A stretch of 64,000 bases of DNA from Rhynchonema sp. JSB1_4. Its lineage: Eukaryota > Nematoda > Chromadorea > Monhysterida > Xyalidae. The stretch spans positions 1 to 64,000 of the forward strand of contig JASAMV010001944.1 in NCBI GenBank assembly GCA_030248065.1, given 5' to 3'. Both the position numbers and the translations under genes were made by a program. Positions 1-10,583 of the stretch are shown here, piece by piece (positions within the stretch are counted from its first letter, which is position 1; the number at the start of each line of letters is the position of its first letter). The notes under the pieces were generated by a model. It saw only the letters and a list, made by a program, of their open reading frames with translations, had not been told where the DNA came from and searched no databases.

Positions 1-150
1 TCCGAGCTGAAAGTTTGTTGTTTTAATTATTATGCCTGCACAACGTTTACATTATTTTGAGCATTGTGTTCACGCTGTTTTGAAAAAATGACGCACGCTT
101 TGCTCAGCACGCGATTTTAGAATTTCGGTTTGTGCATCATTTTCAGGTAG

Positions 151-3100
151 ATTTGCAAGCCACCAACAAACTTGAACCTTCAGCTGATCCAACCCACCGG
201 TAACGGCTTGTTCACAATCGCTCCATTCCTGCAACTTTCAATGCGAAAACTCGTCAACTTAATTCACCAACGAATGACCGACATCGATGCTGTTGAAGTG
301 CAATGTAGTCTGCTGGGTTGGTGCGTTTTTCTTAATTTTTGTTCACAAACCTTTGTCTGTTTGTGGTGGAAATGTTTGTGAAACATTAATGTTTGGGACT
401 GACTGCTTTCTTTTCTATTACTGTATGCATGTCACATTGGCCTACCTGCATACCAATGCGAAAACCGAAAATGCTTCTGTGTATTAAGAAAAGAAAGGTA
501 ATAAACATGAGAACCCCAAGCGAAAAAACTCAACGGTTTTGCATTACAACTGTTTGGGAAATAAAAATTAAAAGCGCATAAAGAACGCCGTTGAAAAATA
601 TATGTAGAAGTATTCGGGAAAAAAAACTTTTTTTCGGTTTTCTTTTTAAAAAACGGTTTTTTTCGTCCGACAATATATTTGCAATATTCAACTTAAATCA
701 CAAAACAATCTTTCACATAAGGTTATCTTTCAGGAGATAAAGAAACGTGGGACAAAATCGATCGCTGGCAGCTGATGGAAGGCAATCTGTTCAAAATGAA
801 AGGCATATGTGCTGTTTGTCATTTTCGCACAATTTGTTTTTCATTCGAACTGATTCCAGACCGCTCCGGTGCCCAGTTCTGCCTGCAACCAACTCACGAA
901 GAATCAATCACCAAACTGGTCGCTGCATCTGCGCCAATCGCCCGTTTATCGCTGCCGCTGCTTCTCTACCAAGTCAGTACCCGTTTACGAAGTGCTGTAG
1001 TCTTTTTGCCAATTAGAATTGGTCACCCACTATTTTTTCACACACTATTCAGTTCCAGATCACTAACAAGTATCGTGATGAGCTGAATCCTCGGTTCGGA
1101 CTGATTCGTTCGAGAGAATTTCTGATGACAGACTTGTATTCCTTTGATTCGGATGCAAGTTCGGCTGAACAAACATATCAAGCTGTCTCGGACGCTTATG
1201 CAAAGTTGTTTAGCGATGATTTGGCATTGCCAGTGCATCGGGTACGGTTGTCACACTTGTCTTTTTCGGCTCTGATAACGACCTAACCCTGCTATAGTAA
1301 GTTTCTAATTTCATTGCCTCATGCATTTTTACAGACGCAATTTTACAGACGCAGGAAACGGGAGTTTCCCTGCGTCTGTAAAAATGTATGAGGCAACGAA
1401 ATTAGAAATTTACTATACTTCCTTTGTGTTTTGAAGCAAAAATGGTTCGACTTCGAAATCTGCGCAAAAGTAATAGATCATTATTGCGGTTTCGTTCGAT
1501 CTCACATTACACCCGACAAAACCTGTTGGAGAATCTCTTTTATTGCAAAGCTATCATCAGCAAAGCACGAGATTGGCACAATGTGCCGCACAAACTGTTC
1601 AATTTTATCATCTGAATGCTTTATTTTCCTTTCACTTTCAGGCGTCAGCATCCAGCGGTGACATCGGCGGCAGTCAGTCACACGAATTTGTCCTCGAGCA
1701 CCCGGTCGGTCAGGACACCATTTGCACGTGCACTCAGTGCAATCTCACGTTCAACGTCGAACTGTGCTCAAGCCGCGACACTTGTCCGAATTGCTCAAAT
1801 ACGAATTTAGCGCCAAATTCATTGCGTGGTTTCGAAGTGGCGCACACTTTTCTGCTGGGCGACAAATACGCAAAAGCGTTTGGCGCAACGTCGTGGGCGG
1901 GCGAACCACTGCAGATGGGATGCTATGGCATTGGCGTCGGACGACTGATGTGTGCGGCACTCGATTACTTATCCACGGGTAGTAAGCCTTTGGTCGTAAG
2001 GCCTTGATTTATAGTGCATTGATAGCTCGCTATGGAGTTTTTGATCACTGAAATCGAAAATGTTTCTGCACTTCCATAATGTAGAGCTTTCAAAGGTTGC
2101 GTTGATGGCATCGTATTCTTTTTCTTGCTGGGTGAGAAACATGAAACATCAATGAGCATTATCGTTATCAAACTTGGTGATCGGATTCGATCTCCGTCAC
2201 GGGATTTTTTTGATAGTGTATTACTGAACTTTCTTGATGCCACTAATTTCGACCGCCATAAAAGTTGCTCCTATGCCAGCAAAAGTAAACAACCTTTACG
2301 TTTTTCGAAGATAGTGACACCGGTAAATTGCAATTACTTTTCCATGTTTTACAGTGAACAGTTACGTGTCCAAGGCAAGGCTTATACAAATGTGTATCTT
2401 TGTGTTGGAAATATTTGTTCACGACGGCTTTTGATCACGGATATGATTGTGAACGAGAAAATGTTGCCACTCATCCATGAATGTGTACACAGTTCAACAT
2501 CTCATTGATATTGGTCGCACAATGACTATAAGAATTGGTCAAATTTTTTTCCTGAATCGCAAAGCAGGCTAGTGACGGAGCAATGACGTTGAGTTGCGTG
2601 ATCACACACAAAACACGTGGTAAAGAGAATGTTTCAGACCTGCGGCAACGTGGTTGATCTGCTAGATTATTTTCAGCTGAAAATGTTTTGTGAGAATTAC
2701 AAATAGCACAGTAGTTAAGAGTGACTGAACGTGAAAATCAGGATTGATTTTGATGAATTCTTATATGGTCATTGTGCGACCAATATTCAATAGAACCGCG
2801 CTTCAGGGCATCAAGAAATCCTTTTGGAAAGGCAATCAAAATACTATGTAAAGGCAAACTACGCCAACACGATTACGGAGGTGAAAATTCTCATGCACTA
2901 CGTTGTATTCTGCAACGTGCAACGTTTCCCAAATCAGCAGCCACTGTGAACGTTTCATCACTCTGCCACTTCCGAAATCGGGCACGTGTTGGCGTAGTGT
3001 TACTATACTGTATGTATCTATGTGTGTCATAATTTTTACAGACGACCGTCTTGTGTGGCCTAACAGCCTGGCCCCGGTCGCGTTGGCGGTGATTCCCCCG

Positions 3101-3415
3101 AAACATGGCAGCAACGAGGATCGATCACATTCACAATTGGTGACGGATGTGATCCGATCGCTGATCGATTGCAATATTGACTTCATTATCGACGATCGCA
3201 CACGTCAACATACAATCGGACGGCGGTCGAAGGCTATGAGACAACTGGGCATACCCTATGTGTTGATCATGGGAAAGCACATGGTGGGCGAGGTACCCAT
3301 GTTTGAATTGGTGAATACCTTGGAGAATACGACCATGGTGCTTACGCATGCGCAATTGTTTGGCATGTTGAGGAAATACTGCCGAAGATACGATCAGAGT
3401 ACTTGTGATTTGTAA
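151..3415 (+). CDS. PARS2: Prolyl-tRNA synthetase, mitochondrial (3' part, 6 exons)
   Basis: Class II enzyme that charges mitochondrial tRNA-Pro. Exons read as 151-316, 734-802, 860-972, 1059-1241, 1642-1978 and 3042-3415. All phases agree and give 413 codons plus TAA. Visible are motif 2 (GLIRSREF, then the acidic DLYSFD stretch), a Cys-rich insert, motif 3 ([11 protein letters not shown]) and a C-terminal anticodon-binding domain with [12 protein letters not shown]. Vertebrate PARS2 is about 475 aa, so roughly 50 N-terminal residues, including the mitochondrial targeting peptide and start codon, lie upstream of the window or in an unseen exon. The first acceptor is ambiguous: the AG at 145-146 would put a TAG in frame, so the AG at 149-150 or 158-159 is preferred. 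The intron at 803-859 needs a GC donor. AATAAA follows the stop by about 80 bp. Confidence 0.9.
1293..1418. repeat. Near-perfect hairpin in PARS2 intron 4
   Basis: Two arms of about 47 bp, beginning TATAGTAAGTTTCTAATTTC and ending with the complement ATTAGAAATTTACTATA, meet at a short GGAAAC/GTTTCC centre. A 14-bp direct duplication (ending ACAGACGCA) sits in the left arm. It looks like a tiny MITE or fold-back. No coding content. Confidence 0.8.
2504..2791. repeat. Short inverted-repeat element in PARS2 intron 5
   Basis: The sequence beginning ATTGATATTGGTCGCACAAT at 2504 recurs in inverted orientation, ending GCGACCAATATTCAAT at 2791. The arms are about 35-40 bp and the total is about 288 bp. 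This fits a MITE. No target duplication was identified. It fills a large part of the 1,063-bp last intron of PARS2. Confidence 0.6.
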
Positions 3416-3497
3416 GGGTACATTTATTTTTGTTGTTGTTATCTTGTTACATATTCACTGTTGCATTTTTGATAAAAATATCAACAGTCTTCCAATG

Positions 3498-3503
3498 AAT
3501 AAA
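3498..3503 (+). promoter_or_regulatory. Polyadenylation signal of PARS2
   Basis: Canonical AATAAA 83 bp after the PARS2 stop and 104 bp before the ALG8 start. The very short gap means the ALG8 promoter or 5' UTR must overlap the PARS2 3' end, or the two are co-transcribed. Confidence 0.5.
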
Positions 3504-3606
3504 TGATATGTGAGGTCTCAGTGCTTTTTTGCACAATCAAATACTTTTGATGGTGTGGTTCATAGTGTGTTGTCAAAGTTGTTTTCAGTCTCAGCCACAA
3601 ATAGCA

Positions 3607-6004
3607 ATGGCACCCGATCTGTTTCGGCCACCGTCCGTGGTGACTTTCTTGGCTGGTGTTTTCGCGGTGAAGCTGCTGCTGTACAATTGTTATCATTCGA
3701 CTGATTTTGAGGTTAGTGGTCTAGATTGATTGTTGATCGGTGTCGAACTTGGTAATAGGATCGGGACTTGCCTTGGTCACGTAACGTTTATGTGGTTTGT
3801 TTCAAAGCCTTGCTTGTGCCGTGGTCTGTCTGGTATAAACTTACGATTTTCGAAAGAAAAGAGGCAGAAAACATCACCGATGTAAGAAAGTCGCGTGACG
3901 TACGAGCAGTTCACTGTTCATTCCATTGTGGTCGACCGACGTTTCACTATTTACTGCGGATTCCCATAATCATGCCAGGTGCACCGTAACTGGTTATCCA
4001 TCACTCACAATCTGCCCATATCCCAATGGTACATCGATGCAACCAGTGAGTGGACATTGGATTACCCACCGTTGTTCGCTTGGCTGGAATGGGCGTTGAG
4101 CTGGCCTGCTAGTTGGGTCGATAAGAGAATGCTGGAGGTCGGTTTGGTTGTCATTTCACTGCTGGAAATGGGCTGCTGTTGTCTTATTCATGGTGACGAT
4201 TAACGGGCATAATCGCCTATCGTTAATTTATGTTTTTTGAATTTTTTAACTTCGTTTCTAGCTTTCGAAGGTTGCCGAATCATTGACGTAAAATTTAAAT
4301 CGCCGTCGTTTATGAAATTCGGGGAACATTTCTGTTAATCGGCACGCGGTACTGACAACTCCAAGCATCACCATGCATCCTTGTAGTTGCTGAGTTTCCT
4401 GAAGAGTTGTATTAGAGAAATTCGGAGTGACTTTGTCAATCAGAATTAGTAATGTTGTTTTGGGCTTGCAGCTCCGCTCAACGCATTACATCAGTCCAAG
4501 CACCCTTCTCTACCAACGTCTTACTGTGATCCTGGGTGACGCTTGGTACACTTGGTGTGCATGGAAATTGGCACGGTCAACGGCTGTGTCTCAATACAGT
4601 GCGCGTGCTTCGTACATGGTCTTTTGGCTGTTGGTGGCAAACGCTGCGTTGATTATGGTGGACAACATCCATTTTCAGGTATGGTTGCATTTCTGGGACC
4701 ATTACGTGTTGGCATGAAAGATGAAAACTTCTTATGATAAAACTGGTAAAGCAAACATTTTTCAGTACAACTCCTTCCTGACCGGCTTCCTGCTCCTTTC
4801 AATCACAAATATCAACGAGGGCCACCATCTCTGGTCGGCACTGTGGTTCGCAGTATTGGTCAACTTCAAGCACATCTACCTTTACTATGCTCCGGCCTAT
4901 ATTGCGCATTATTTGCGCAACTTTTGTTTCAATGGAAAACCACGTCTGAACTTGATTTCTTGGATCCAGTGGCGTCGCTGCGTGTGCCTGGCCCTGGTCC
5001 TGGGTTCTGTTCTGGGCGTGTCATTTGGACCCTTCATTTACATGGGACAATTGCAAAATGTTGTACAGAGACTATTCCCAGTGAAACGTGGCTTGACCCA
5101 TGCCTATTGGGCTCCGAACTTCTGGGCCCTGTACAATACCGTCGATCTGGTGTTGTATAATGGACTGAAATCTCTCCGTTTACTGCCTCATGATGCCACA
5201 GCACCCACTTACACGTCCGGCTTGGTGCAAGAATACGGGCATTCTGTGCTACCTGATGTTTCACCGGGGACAACTATCGTGCTGACTGTTGCTGCCTTGG
5301 TACCGATTATGTTATCAGCAGGTGGGTTACTACTTTGACACGTTTTATTGTGATTAAAATTGAATTTACGAAAAACACCCTTTCCAGCCCCGAACAACTT
5401 TGTCGAGCTGCTCACCCTGTGTGGCTACACGAGTTTCCTCTTCGGTTACCACGTCCACGAGAAAGCCATCATTCTGGTGACCATACCGGCAGTGTTACTA
5501 ACCGTTCGCTCGAGACGTTATGTTGATTGGTTCGTGTATCTGACCACAACCGCACACGTGTCTCTGATGCCTCTGTTCTTCACCGCGTTTGAAACGCCAA
5601 TCAAAATTGGCTTCACAATTGCATACCTGCTTTTGACCGTCTATGCCCTGATGAGGAGATACGGTATTCAACCGGAAACCCGATTAATATCCGGAACTAC
5701 ATGCATCTATCTACTCGGCTTGGCTGCAGTGACAATCTACGCTGAATTCATTCACAACTCTCTTTTCGGACCGGAACGCCTGGCCTTTGTCCGATTGGCT
5801 CTAGTCTCGGTCTATTGTGCCGTTGGGTTGGCTGCCGGATGGATGCAGTTGATCTGGAGCACATTGCTCTGTGAACGCTACAAGTGTGATGAAACATTAT
5901 GTATGTGGTGGTGGAGACGACGGCAAGAGGGGTGGAGGGACAAGGTTGTGGATAAGGATACCGAAAAGTGGCAGGTGAGTGCAAAACGTTTGGGTTGGTG
6001 CTGA
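3607..6004 (+). CDS. ALG8: ALG8 alpha-1,3-glucosyltransferase (5 exons)
   Basis: ER-membrane glucosyltransferase that adds the second glucose to the dolichol-linked N-glycan precursor (GT57 family). Exons are 3607-3711, 3979-4137, 4472-4678, 4766-5321 and 5388 onward. The phases agree. Family landmarks are [58 protein letters not shown] and [10 protein letters not shown], plus many hydrophobic membrane spans. The start is the first ATG in frame, giving the expected short hydrophobic N-terminus. Oddity: homology to ALG8 ends near 5900 without a stop. The frame runs on through residues that match the ENDOV N-terminus, and a stop (TGA, 6002-6004) comes only if the perfect donor CAG|GTGAGT at 5974/5975 is not used, giving 547 aa against about 526 in human. 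A second good donor, GTATGT, lies at 5901. The true ALG8 end is therefore unresolved. Confidence 0.9.
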
Positions 6005-9000
6005 AGGGCAACCATGGCGAGCTCGCTCGTGTTTCACGTTGTGATGGCGTGGCTGCTTTGTGAGTCTGTTGACGTTAAAGTATGTTTGACGGTTCCAATC
6101 TTAAAAACCTACCCAGTACCAAAAAATCTTATGTTATCTGTTCGCGGTCAGCTCAACCTGGTTGAAACATCAACCAGGTAGGCGTGCGCTGCGTCACGTG
6201 TTATTTAGCTAAATATGCACAATCTTTTCAGCACGAACTTGCTAAATCGTTGCAAACCGACAAGCTGCGCTACGTTGGTGGGCTGGACGTGTCAACACAA
6301 ACAAATGACACATCAGAAGCGTGCGCGTGCATCGCTGTGATGGAGTATCCGTCAATGAAAGTTGGTTCATTTGTGCACGGCTCATTGCCCAAGTCCTTGT
6401 TCACAGCTGAAATGTTTCGGCAGAAAGACATAATGGACGCATGTGAATGTCTGATAATTTCTGTCTCTATGCCCTTCTTGAAATGCAAGCTGCAACAAAC
6501 TTCAGTGAACACTAAAGAATTATGGTAACCCGCCATTATGGTCACTAAAGAATAATCGCCATATGGAGTTGTTACTACGAGTAGCAGCTTATTTGCATAT
6601 AGAGAACCAAAACATCGTTAGCAGAATATTCACTGTGCAGAATGTTTTACTCTACACTTTTGATCTACGTTTCAGCTAGTGGCCAGCCTGACCCGCCAAG
6701 TGCACATCACCGCGCCCTACATCGCCGGCTATCTGGCGTGGCGCGAAGTCGACTGTATGATCGATGTGTATGAGCAATTTTGTGTGCAACATCCGCAATA
6801 CAAACCGGATGTGCTGCTGGTGGACGGAAATGGACTGTTGCATCCGAGAAGTTGGAGTGGGGGAGAGTTGCATTTGTCACCCAATTTAGGCTCGTGTTTT
6901 ATACATTGGTGGCCTGGATTAAGCTAGACTATTGATGCGGAAGTAGTCTAAATTCAATTCCATGCCAATACAAACGACGTTTTTACATTGGTACACCGTA
7001 ATGAGTACTGGACGGTGTTGTGGTCTCCAATCTACCATGCCACTATGAAGGGAGTTTGTACTTGCAGAGTTCGGTCTTGCGTGTCACGTTGGTGTGCGTC
7101 TGGACATACCCTGTGTCGGAGTGTCAAAAAATCTGCACCACACATTGGGCATATCGAAGAGTGATATTGATGATGTGACGGTTTCGTTCATATTTTCGAT
7201 TAATTTGATCATATTTTTAGTTATTACACAGCTATCAAAAATGAAATGCCGTTTCTATATTTCATGCTTTATTTGGAACATTCCGACCGTAGCCCAGTGT
7301 CGTTTTCTAAGTTTCACCCGCATCACGAATTTCACACAATTTGTCACAGCTATCTCGATCTGATCCAGAGACTTCCACAAGAGAAGCAAGCTTGTGTGCT
7401 TCTCATAGACATCATAACCATTTTAGCAATTTTAGTTTGTTTGACTTTACTGTTTCTTATGGTTTGTCGCGTCAGGATTGACGACTCTTCCACCTATTTC
7501 ACCTATTCCAAAACATCCTACACCCGACCCGTTCAATGCGTTGCAGCGCCTGCGTCAACAAGGTGACAGCATCACCCTGCACGACCACCACAGCGGCGTT
7601 GCTATTGGAGCAGCTGTGTTGCTGACCAAGGACGGCAAGAACCCGACATTTGTGTCTGTTGGACATCGAATATCACTCAAAGTCGCACAATTGTTGGTCA
7701 CACAATGCTCGACACACAGGGTGCCCGAACCGATCAGATTAGTATGTCTGTTTCTACCGATGTCCTAATAATACTTTGTGTTTGTATGGCTCGGTTGCGG
7801 TATTTTTGCAGTTTTCAATAAAATGTGATAATTCATGATTGTTATTATACAGACACCTGCCACCAAGCACTGTACATCTTGTTTTATGTCCTAAACTCGT
7901 TATGGTTTGTGACAATGGTGTGGCAGGGGTCCCCCCTAGGTACAGTAGGTAGGTAGGTTGACGCTCCATCCTGGTACAGTAGGTAGGTCGCCGCCCGGCG
8001 GCTGGTGCAGTAAGTTGCTGTTTTTGGCTCAAAATGGTATAAAATCGGTATTTTTCACCCCAAATAGGCGAAAAATCGCGCGCCACGCGCGAAATTAGCG
8101 TTTTAGAGTACATTTTCATCAAAATTTCGACCTAAAAAAATTTCTTCCCCCCCCCCTAGCTCGGCCGGTACAGTAGGTAGGTTGCCGCCCCACATTTTTG
8201 GTGGTACAGTAGGTTGCCGCCCCGCCTGGGTAGCTACACCACTGGTTTGTGAACATTGCGATTGACCAGCCCGTTCCTATCAGCACTGACATGCACATTT
8301 GTATACAGCAAGTCACGGTTAAAGTTACGTGAGCATAGGGCCGGTGGCCGTCGAAAATCCCGAAAAAAAATCCCGAAAAAAAAATCCCGAAACGAAAAAT
8401 CCCGAAAAAAAAATCCCGAAAAGCAAAAATCCCGAAAAAATCCCGAAAAATAAAAAGGTGTAGAAATGGACCAAATTTTTTGTCAGAAGTTGGCATTCAT
8501 GTAGCTGGTGCTCAGGCTTGCATTCAGGGTTAGGCTTAGGCTTAGGCTGCCAGCCAGGAAGACCTGTTCATACGAAGAAAACATCAATAAAAATACACAT
8601 GCTCAGGCTTTATTTCAGGCTTAGGCTTAGGCTTAGGCTGCCAGCCAGGAAGACCTGTCCACGTAAAGGAACTATCCACAAAAATACAACGCCCAGGCCT
8701 TCATTCAGGGTTAGGCTTAGGCTTAGGCTGCCAGCCAGGAAGACATGACCGAGCGAGAATTTCAATATCTTGAGCCCCAACTGATCTATTGCCCAAATTA
8801 TGGACTCCAACTACATGAATACCCCTTTCTGCACCTTAAACTTTGTATTTTTCCTCAATTTCATTTTTCGGGATTTTTGCTTTTCGGGATTTTTTTTTCG
8901 GGATTTTTATTTTTCGGGATTTTTTTTTCGGGATTTTTTTTTCGGGATTTTTTTTTCGGGATTTTCGACCCCACCCATAGGGCCAGCTCGTGTTTTTGTG

Positions 9001-9177
9001 GTTTACGTGGCCATCCGGTGCATACATACTGACAATGACCTGATGCACCGGCCAAACCTGACCCAGGCTGTGTGACTCATCTGGTTTCCAAAAGGCAGGC
9101 AAAATGACCAATGCCCACCTTTCCAGGCCGACAATTTGTCACGTCAGAAAATCGCCGATTGGCAGCGAGGGAGCTGA
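5903..9177 (+). CDS. ENDOV: Endonuclease V (6 exons, first shared with ALG8)
   Basis: Nuclease that cuts next to inosine, mainly in RNA in animals. Exons are 5903-5974, 6232-6360, 6676-6850, 7068-7160, 7476-7741 and 9127-9177, summing to 261 codons plus stop (human about 282). Key residues are visible: the catalytic Asp in GGLDVS, the wedge-like [12 protein letters not shown] with the conserved Glu, the second Asp in [12 protein letters not shown], and the C-terminal VSVGHRISL. The N-terminal exon, with [11 protein letters not shown], matches the family. The start ATG at 5903 is in the ALG8 frame. The exon 4 end is inferred: only the GT at 7161 keeps phase with the acceptor at 7475. The tiny last exon (17 codons, ADNLSRQKI...) matches the family C-terminus. 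The final intron of 1,385 bp carries two mobile elements. Confidence 0.85.
7913..8244. mobile_element. hAT-type MITE in ENDOV last intron
   Basis: The ends are CAATGGTGTGGC and GCTACACCACTG, an imperfect terminal inverted repeat. They are flanked by a perfect 8-bp duplication GTTTGTGA at 7905-7912 and 8245-8252. An 8-bp duplication with CA...TG ends is the hAT superfamily signature. The interior has repeats of GGTACAGTAGGTAGGT and no transposase frame, so it is non-autonomous. Related GTACAGTAGGT units occur near 57,365-57,410. Confidence 0.85.
8343..8975. mobile_element. Fold-back element with tandem-repeat arms and TTAGGC blocks
   Basis: The ends GGTGGCCGTCGAAAATCCCG and CGGGATTTTCGACCCCACC are inverted copies. 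They are flanked by a 9-bp direct repeat CATAGGGCC (8334-8342 and 8976-8984). Each arm is an array of about 10-14-bp units built on AATCCCGAAAA (left, 8356-8453) or its complement (right, 8867-8966). The centre (about 8515-8745) has three roughly 90-bp tandem units, each holding about three TTAGGC repeats followed by TGCCAGCCAGGAAGAC. No transposase. Confidence 0.75.
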
Positions 9178-10583
9178 TCTCTGGGACAGTCAATCAAGCA
9201 AAACATCAAATTTCGCACATTCTTATCTCGATACGAAAATCATCGCAACGTATACAATGAGTCCGTCCGTCATGAGGTCATCATGGTTCTATATTTGTTT
9301 TTGAGTGCAGTTACTATTTTCTGATTGGTGTCCAATGTTTATCTGTTCGTGTACCCAATGCCAGTCCGTCTGTTACAGATAGAGATCGAAAAATATAAAT
9401 CGTAATTGCAGATAAGCACCACATGCTGTTAGCACCACCAGCAGTTAGTCAGTCGTGGTTTATATTATGCCAGACACTGGTCATACGTAATATGTCATTT
9501 AGTGGGGATCGGTATTGGGTACCGGAGATATTATTGTATTTGTTTATTTTCGGACGCCCAACAATCGATAATTTTCCGAATGGGATGATTTGAATAAGTA
9601 AACCATCTGTTCTGTCATGCGTATCACCCATATGGACAATGTGTGCACCCCAGTGCCACTGAAGAGTCACCTTGCCTTTATACACTGTTTGTTCCCCACT
9701 CCCCTCTTACGGCTATTCTTCTCTCTTGTGCTCTTTTCGTGTGCCTGGTTTTTGGTGGGCACTGCTTTGGTGGCTTGGGAACTGTGGTTTTTCACATTTC
9801 ATGGAATGTTTTTCTGAATATTTGTGTTTGTGCTGTTCTCAAGTTAATCAAACATTCCTGCATGCGATTTCGTGTGAACATTTCATTTTATCTTCGTCCA
9901 ATACAGAAACATTTCACAGTGTGCATGGGACACCAAATCCTGTGCCTATCCAGTGCCTACCGTAACCTTGATTCAGGCTGCTTATAACACGCCACTGACA
10001 ATGTTTGAATGCTCATTTGGAACTTTGAGGTTGTGAATAAGTCTTTTGGAATGAAATTAAATTTTGTTTTTTAGAGCATGGAAATCAATAAAATGGACCC
10101 AAGTGAAACTTCATGTGATGATTTTTGCGAAGCATGTTGGTGGTTTTTGCATTCCACTGGCTGTTTTCCAAAAGCCATAAATCTGTTCATTCTCAATGTG
10201 AAACATTATGCTGTGCTTTGTGTGTTGGCCCGAAGCTGAGATGGGCTGGCTCGGTTCGATTACTCAGATCAGATTTTTTATTTTGTCTGCTTTATGCGTG
10301 TTTATTGGTTTTCGTAAAGGTCAGAAAACACAATTTTTTCAAATCCAACAAGACGTGAATGAACCAAATGGCAGTTTTAAAAGTGATAAGTGCGATTGTG
10401 AGCTCTCAGAAAGATGTCGATAAAGTAGCGTTCGTGTGCCAGATTTTCACATGGCAATGGCACCATTTGCGCTTTGTCACAATTTGGTCCCCTGTATGAA
10501 TTCCAGATTATAGCAGCTGCTCAAGTTGGCCACTGATTTGAACATCCACTAACTGTCCAATCCCAACGCCCGACATCGCGTCC
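9178..10583. other. Intergenic: ENDOV 3' flank and beta-catenin 5' region
   Basis: No convincing exon in either strand; short frames here lack family matches and splice support. It must hold the ENDOV 3' UTR and the beta-catenin promoter and 5' UTR, possibly with non-coding 5' exons. One TGAAACAT octamer lies at 10199. Confidence 0.4.

Noticed and set aside
8527..8745. TTAGGC blocks as proof that the organism is a nematode
   Set aside because: Only about nine units inside a mobile element; the gene set does not settle the phylum, so I do not use it for identification.
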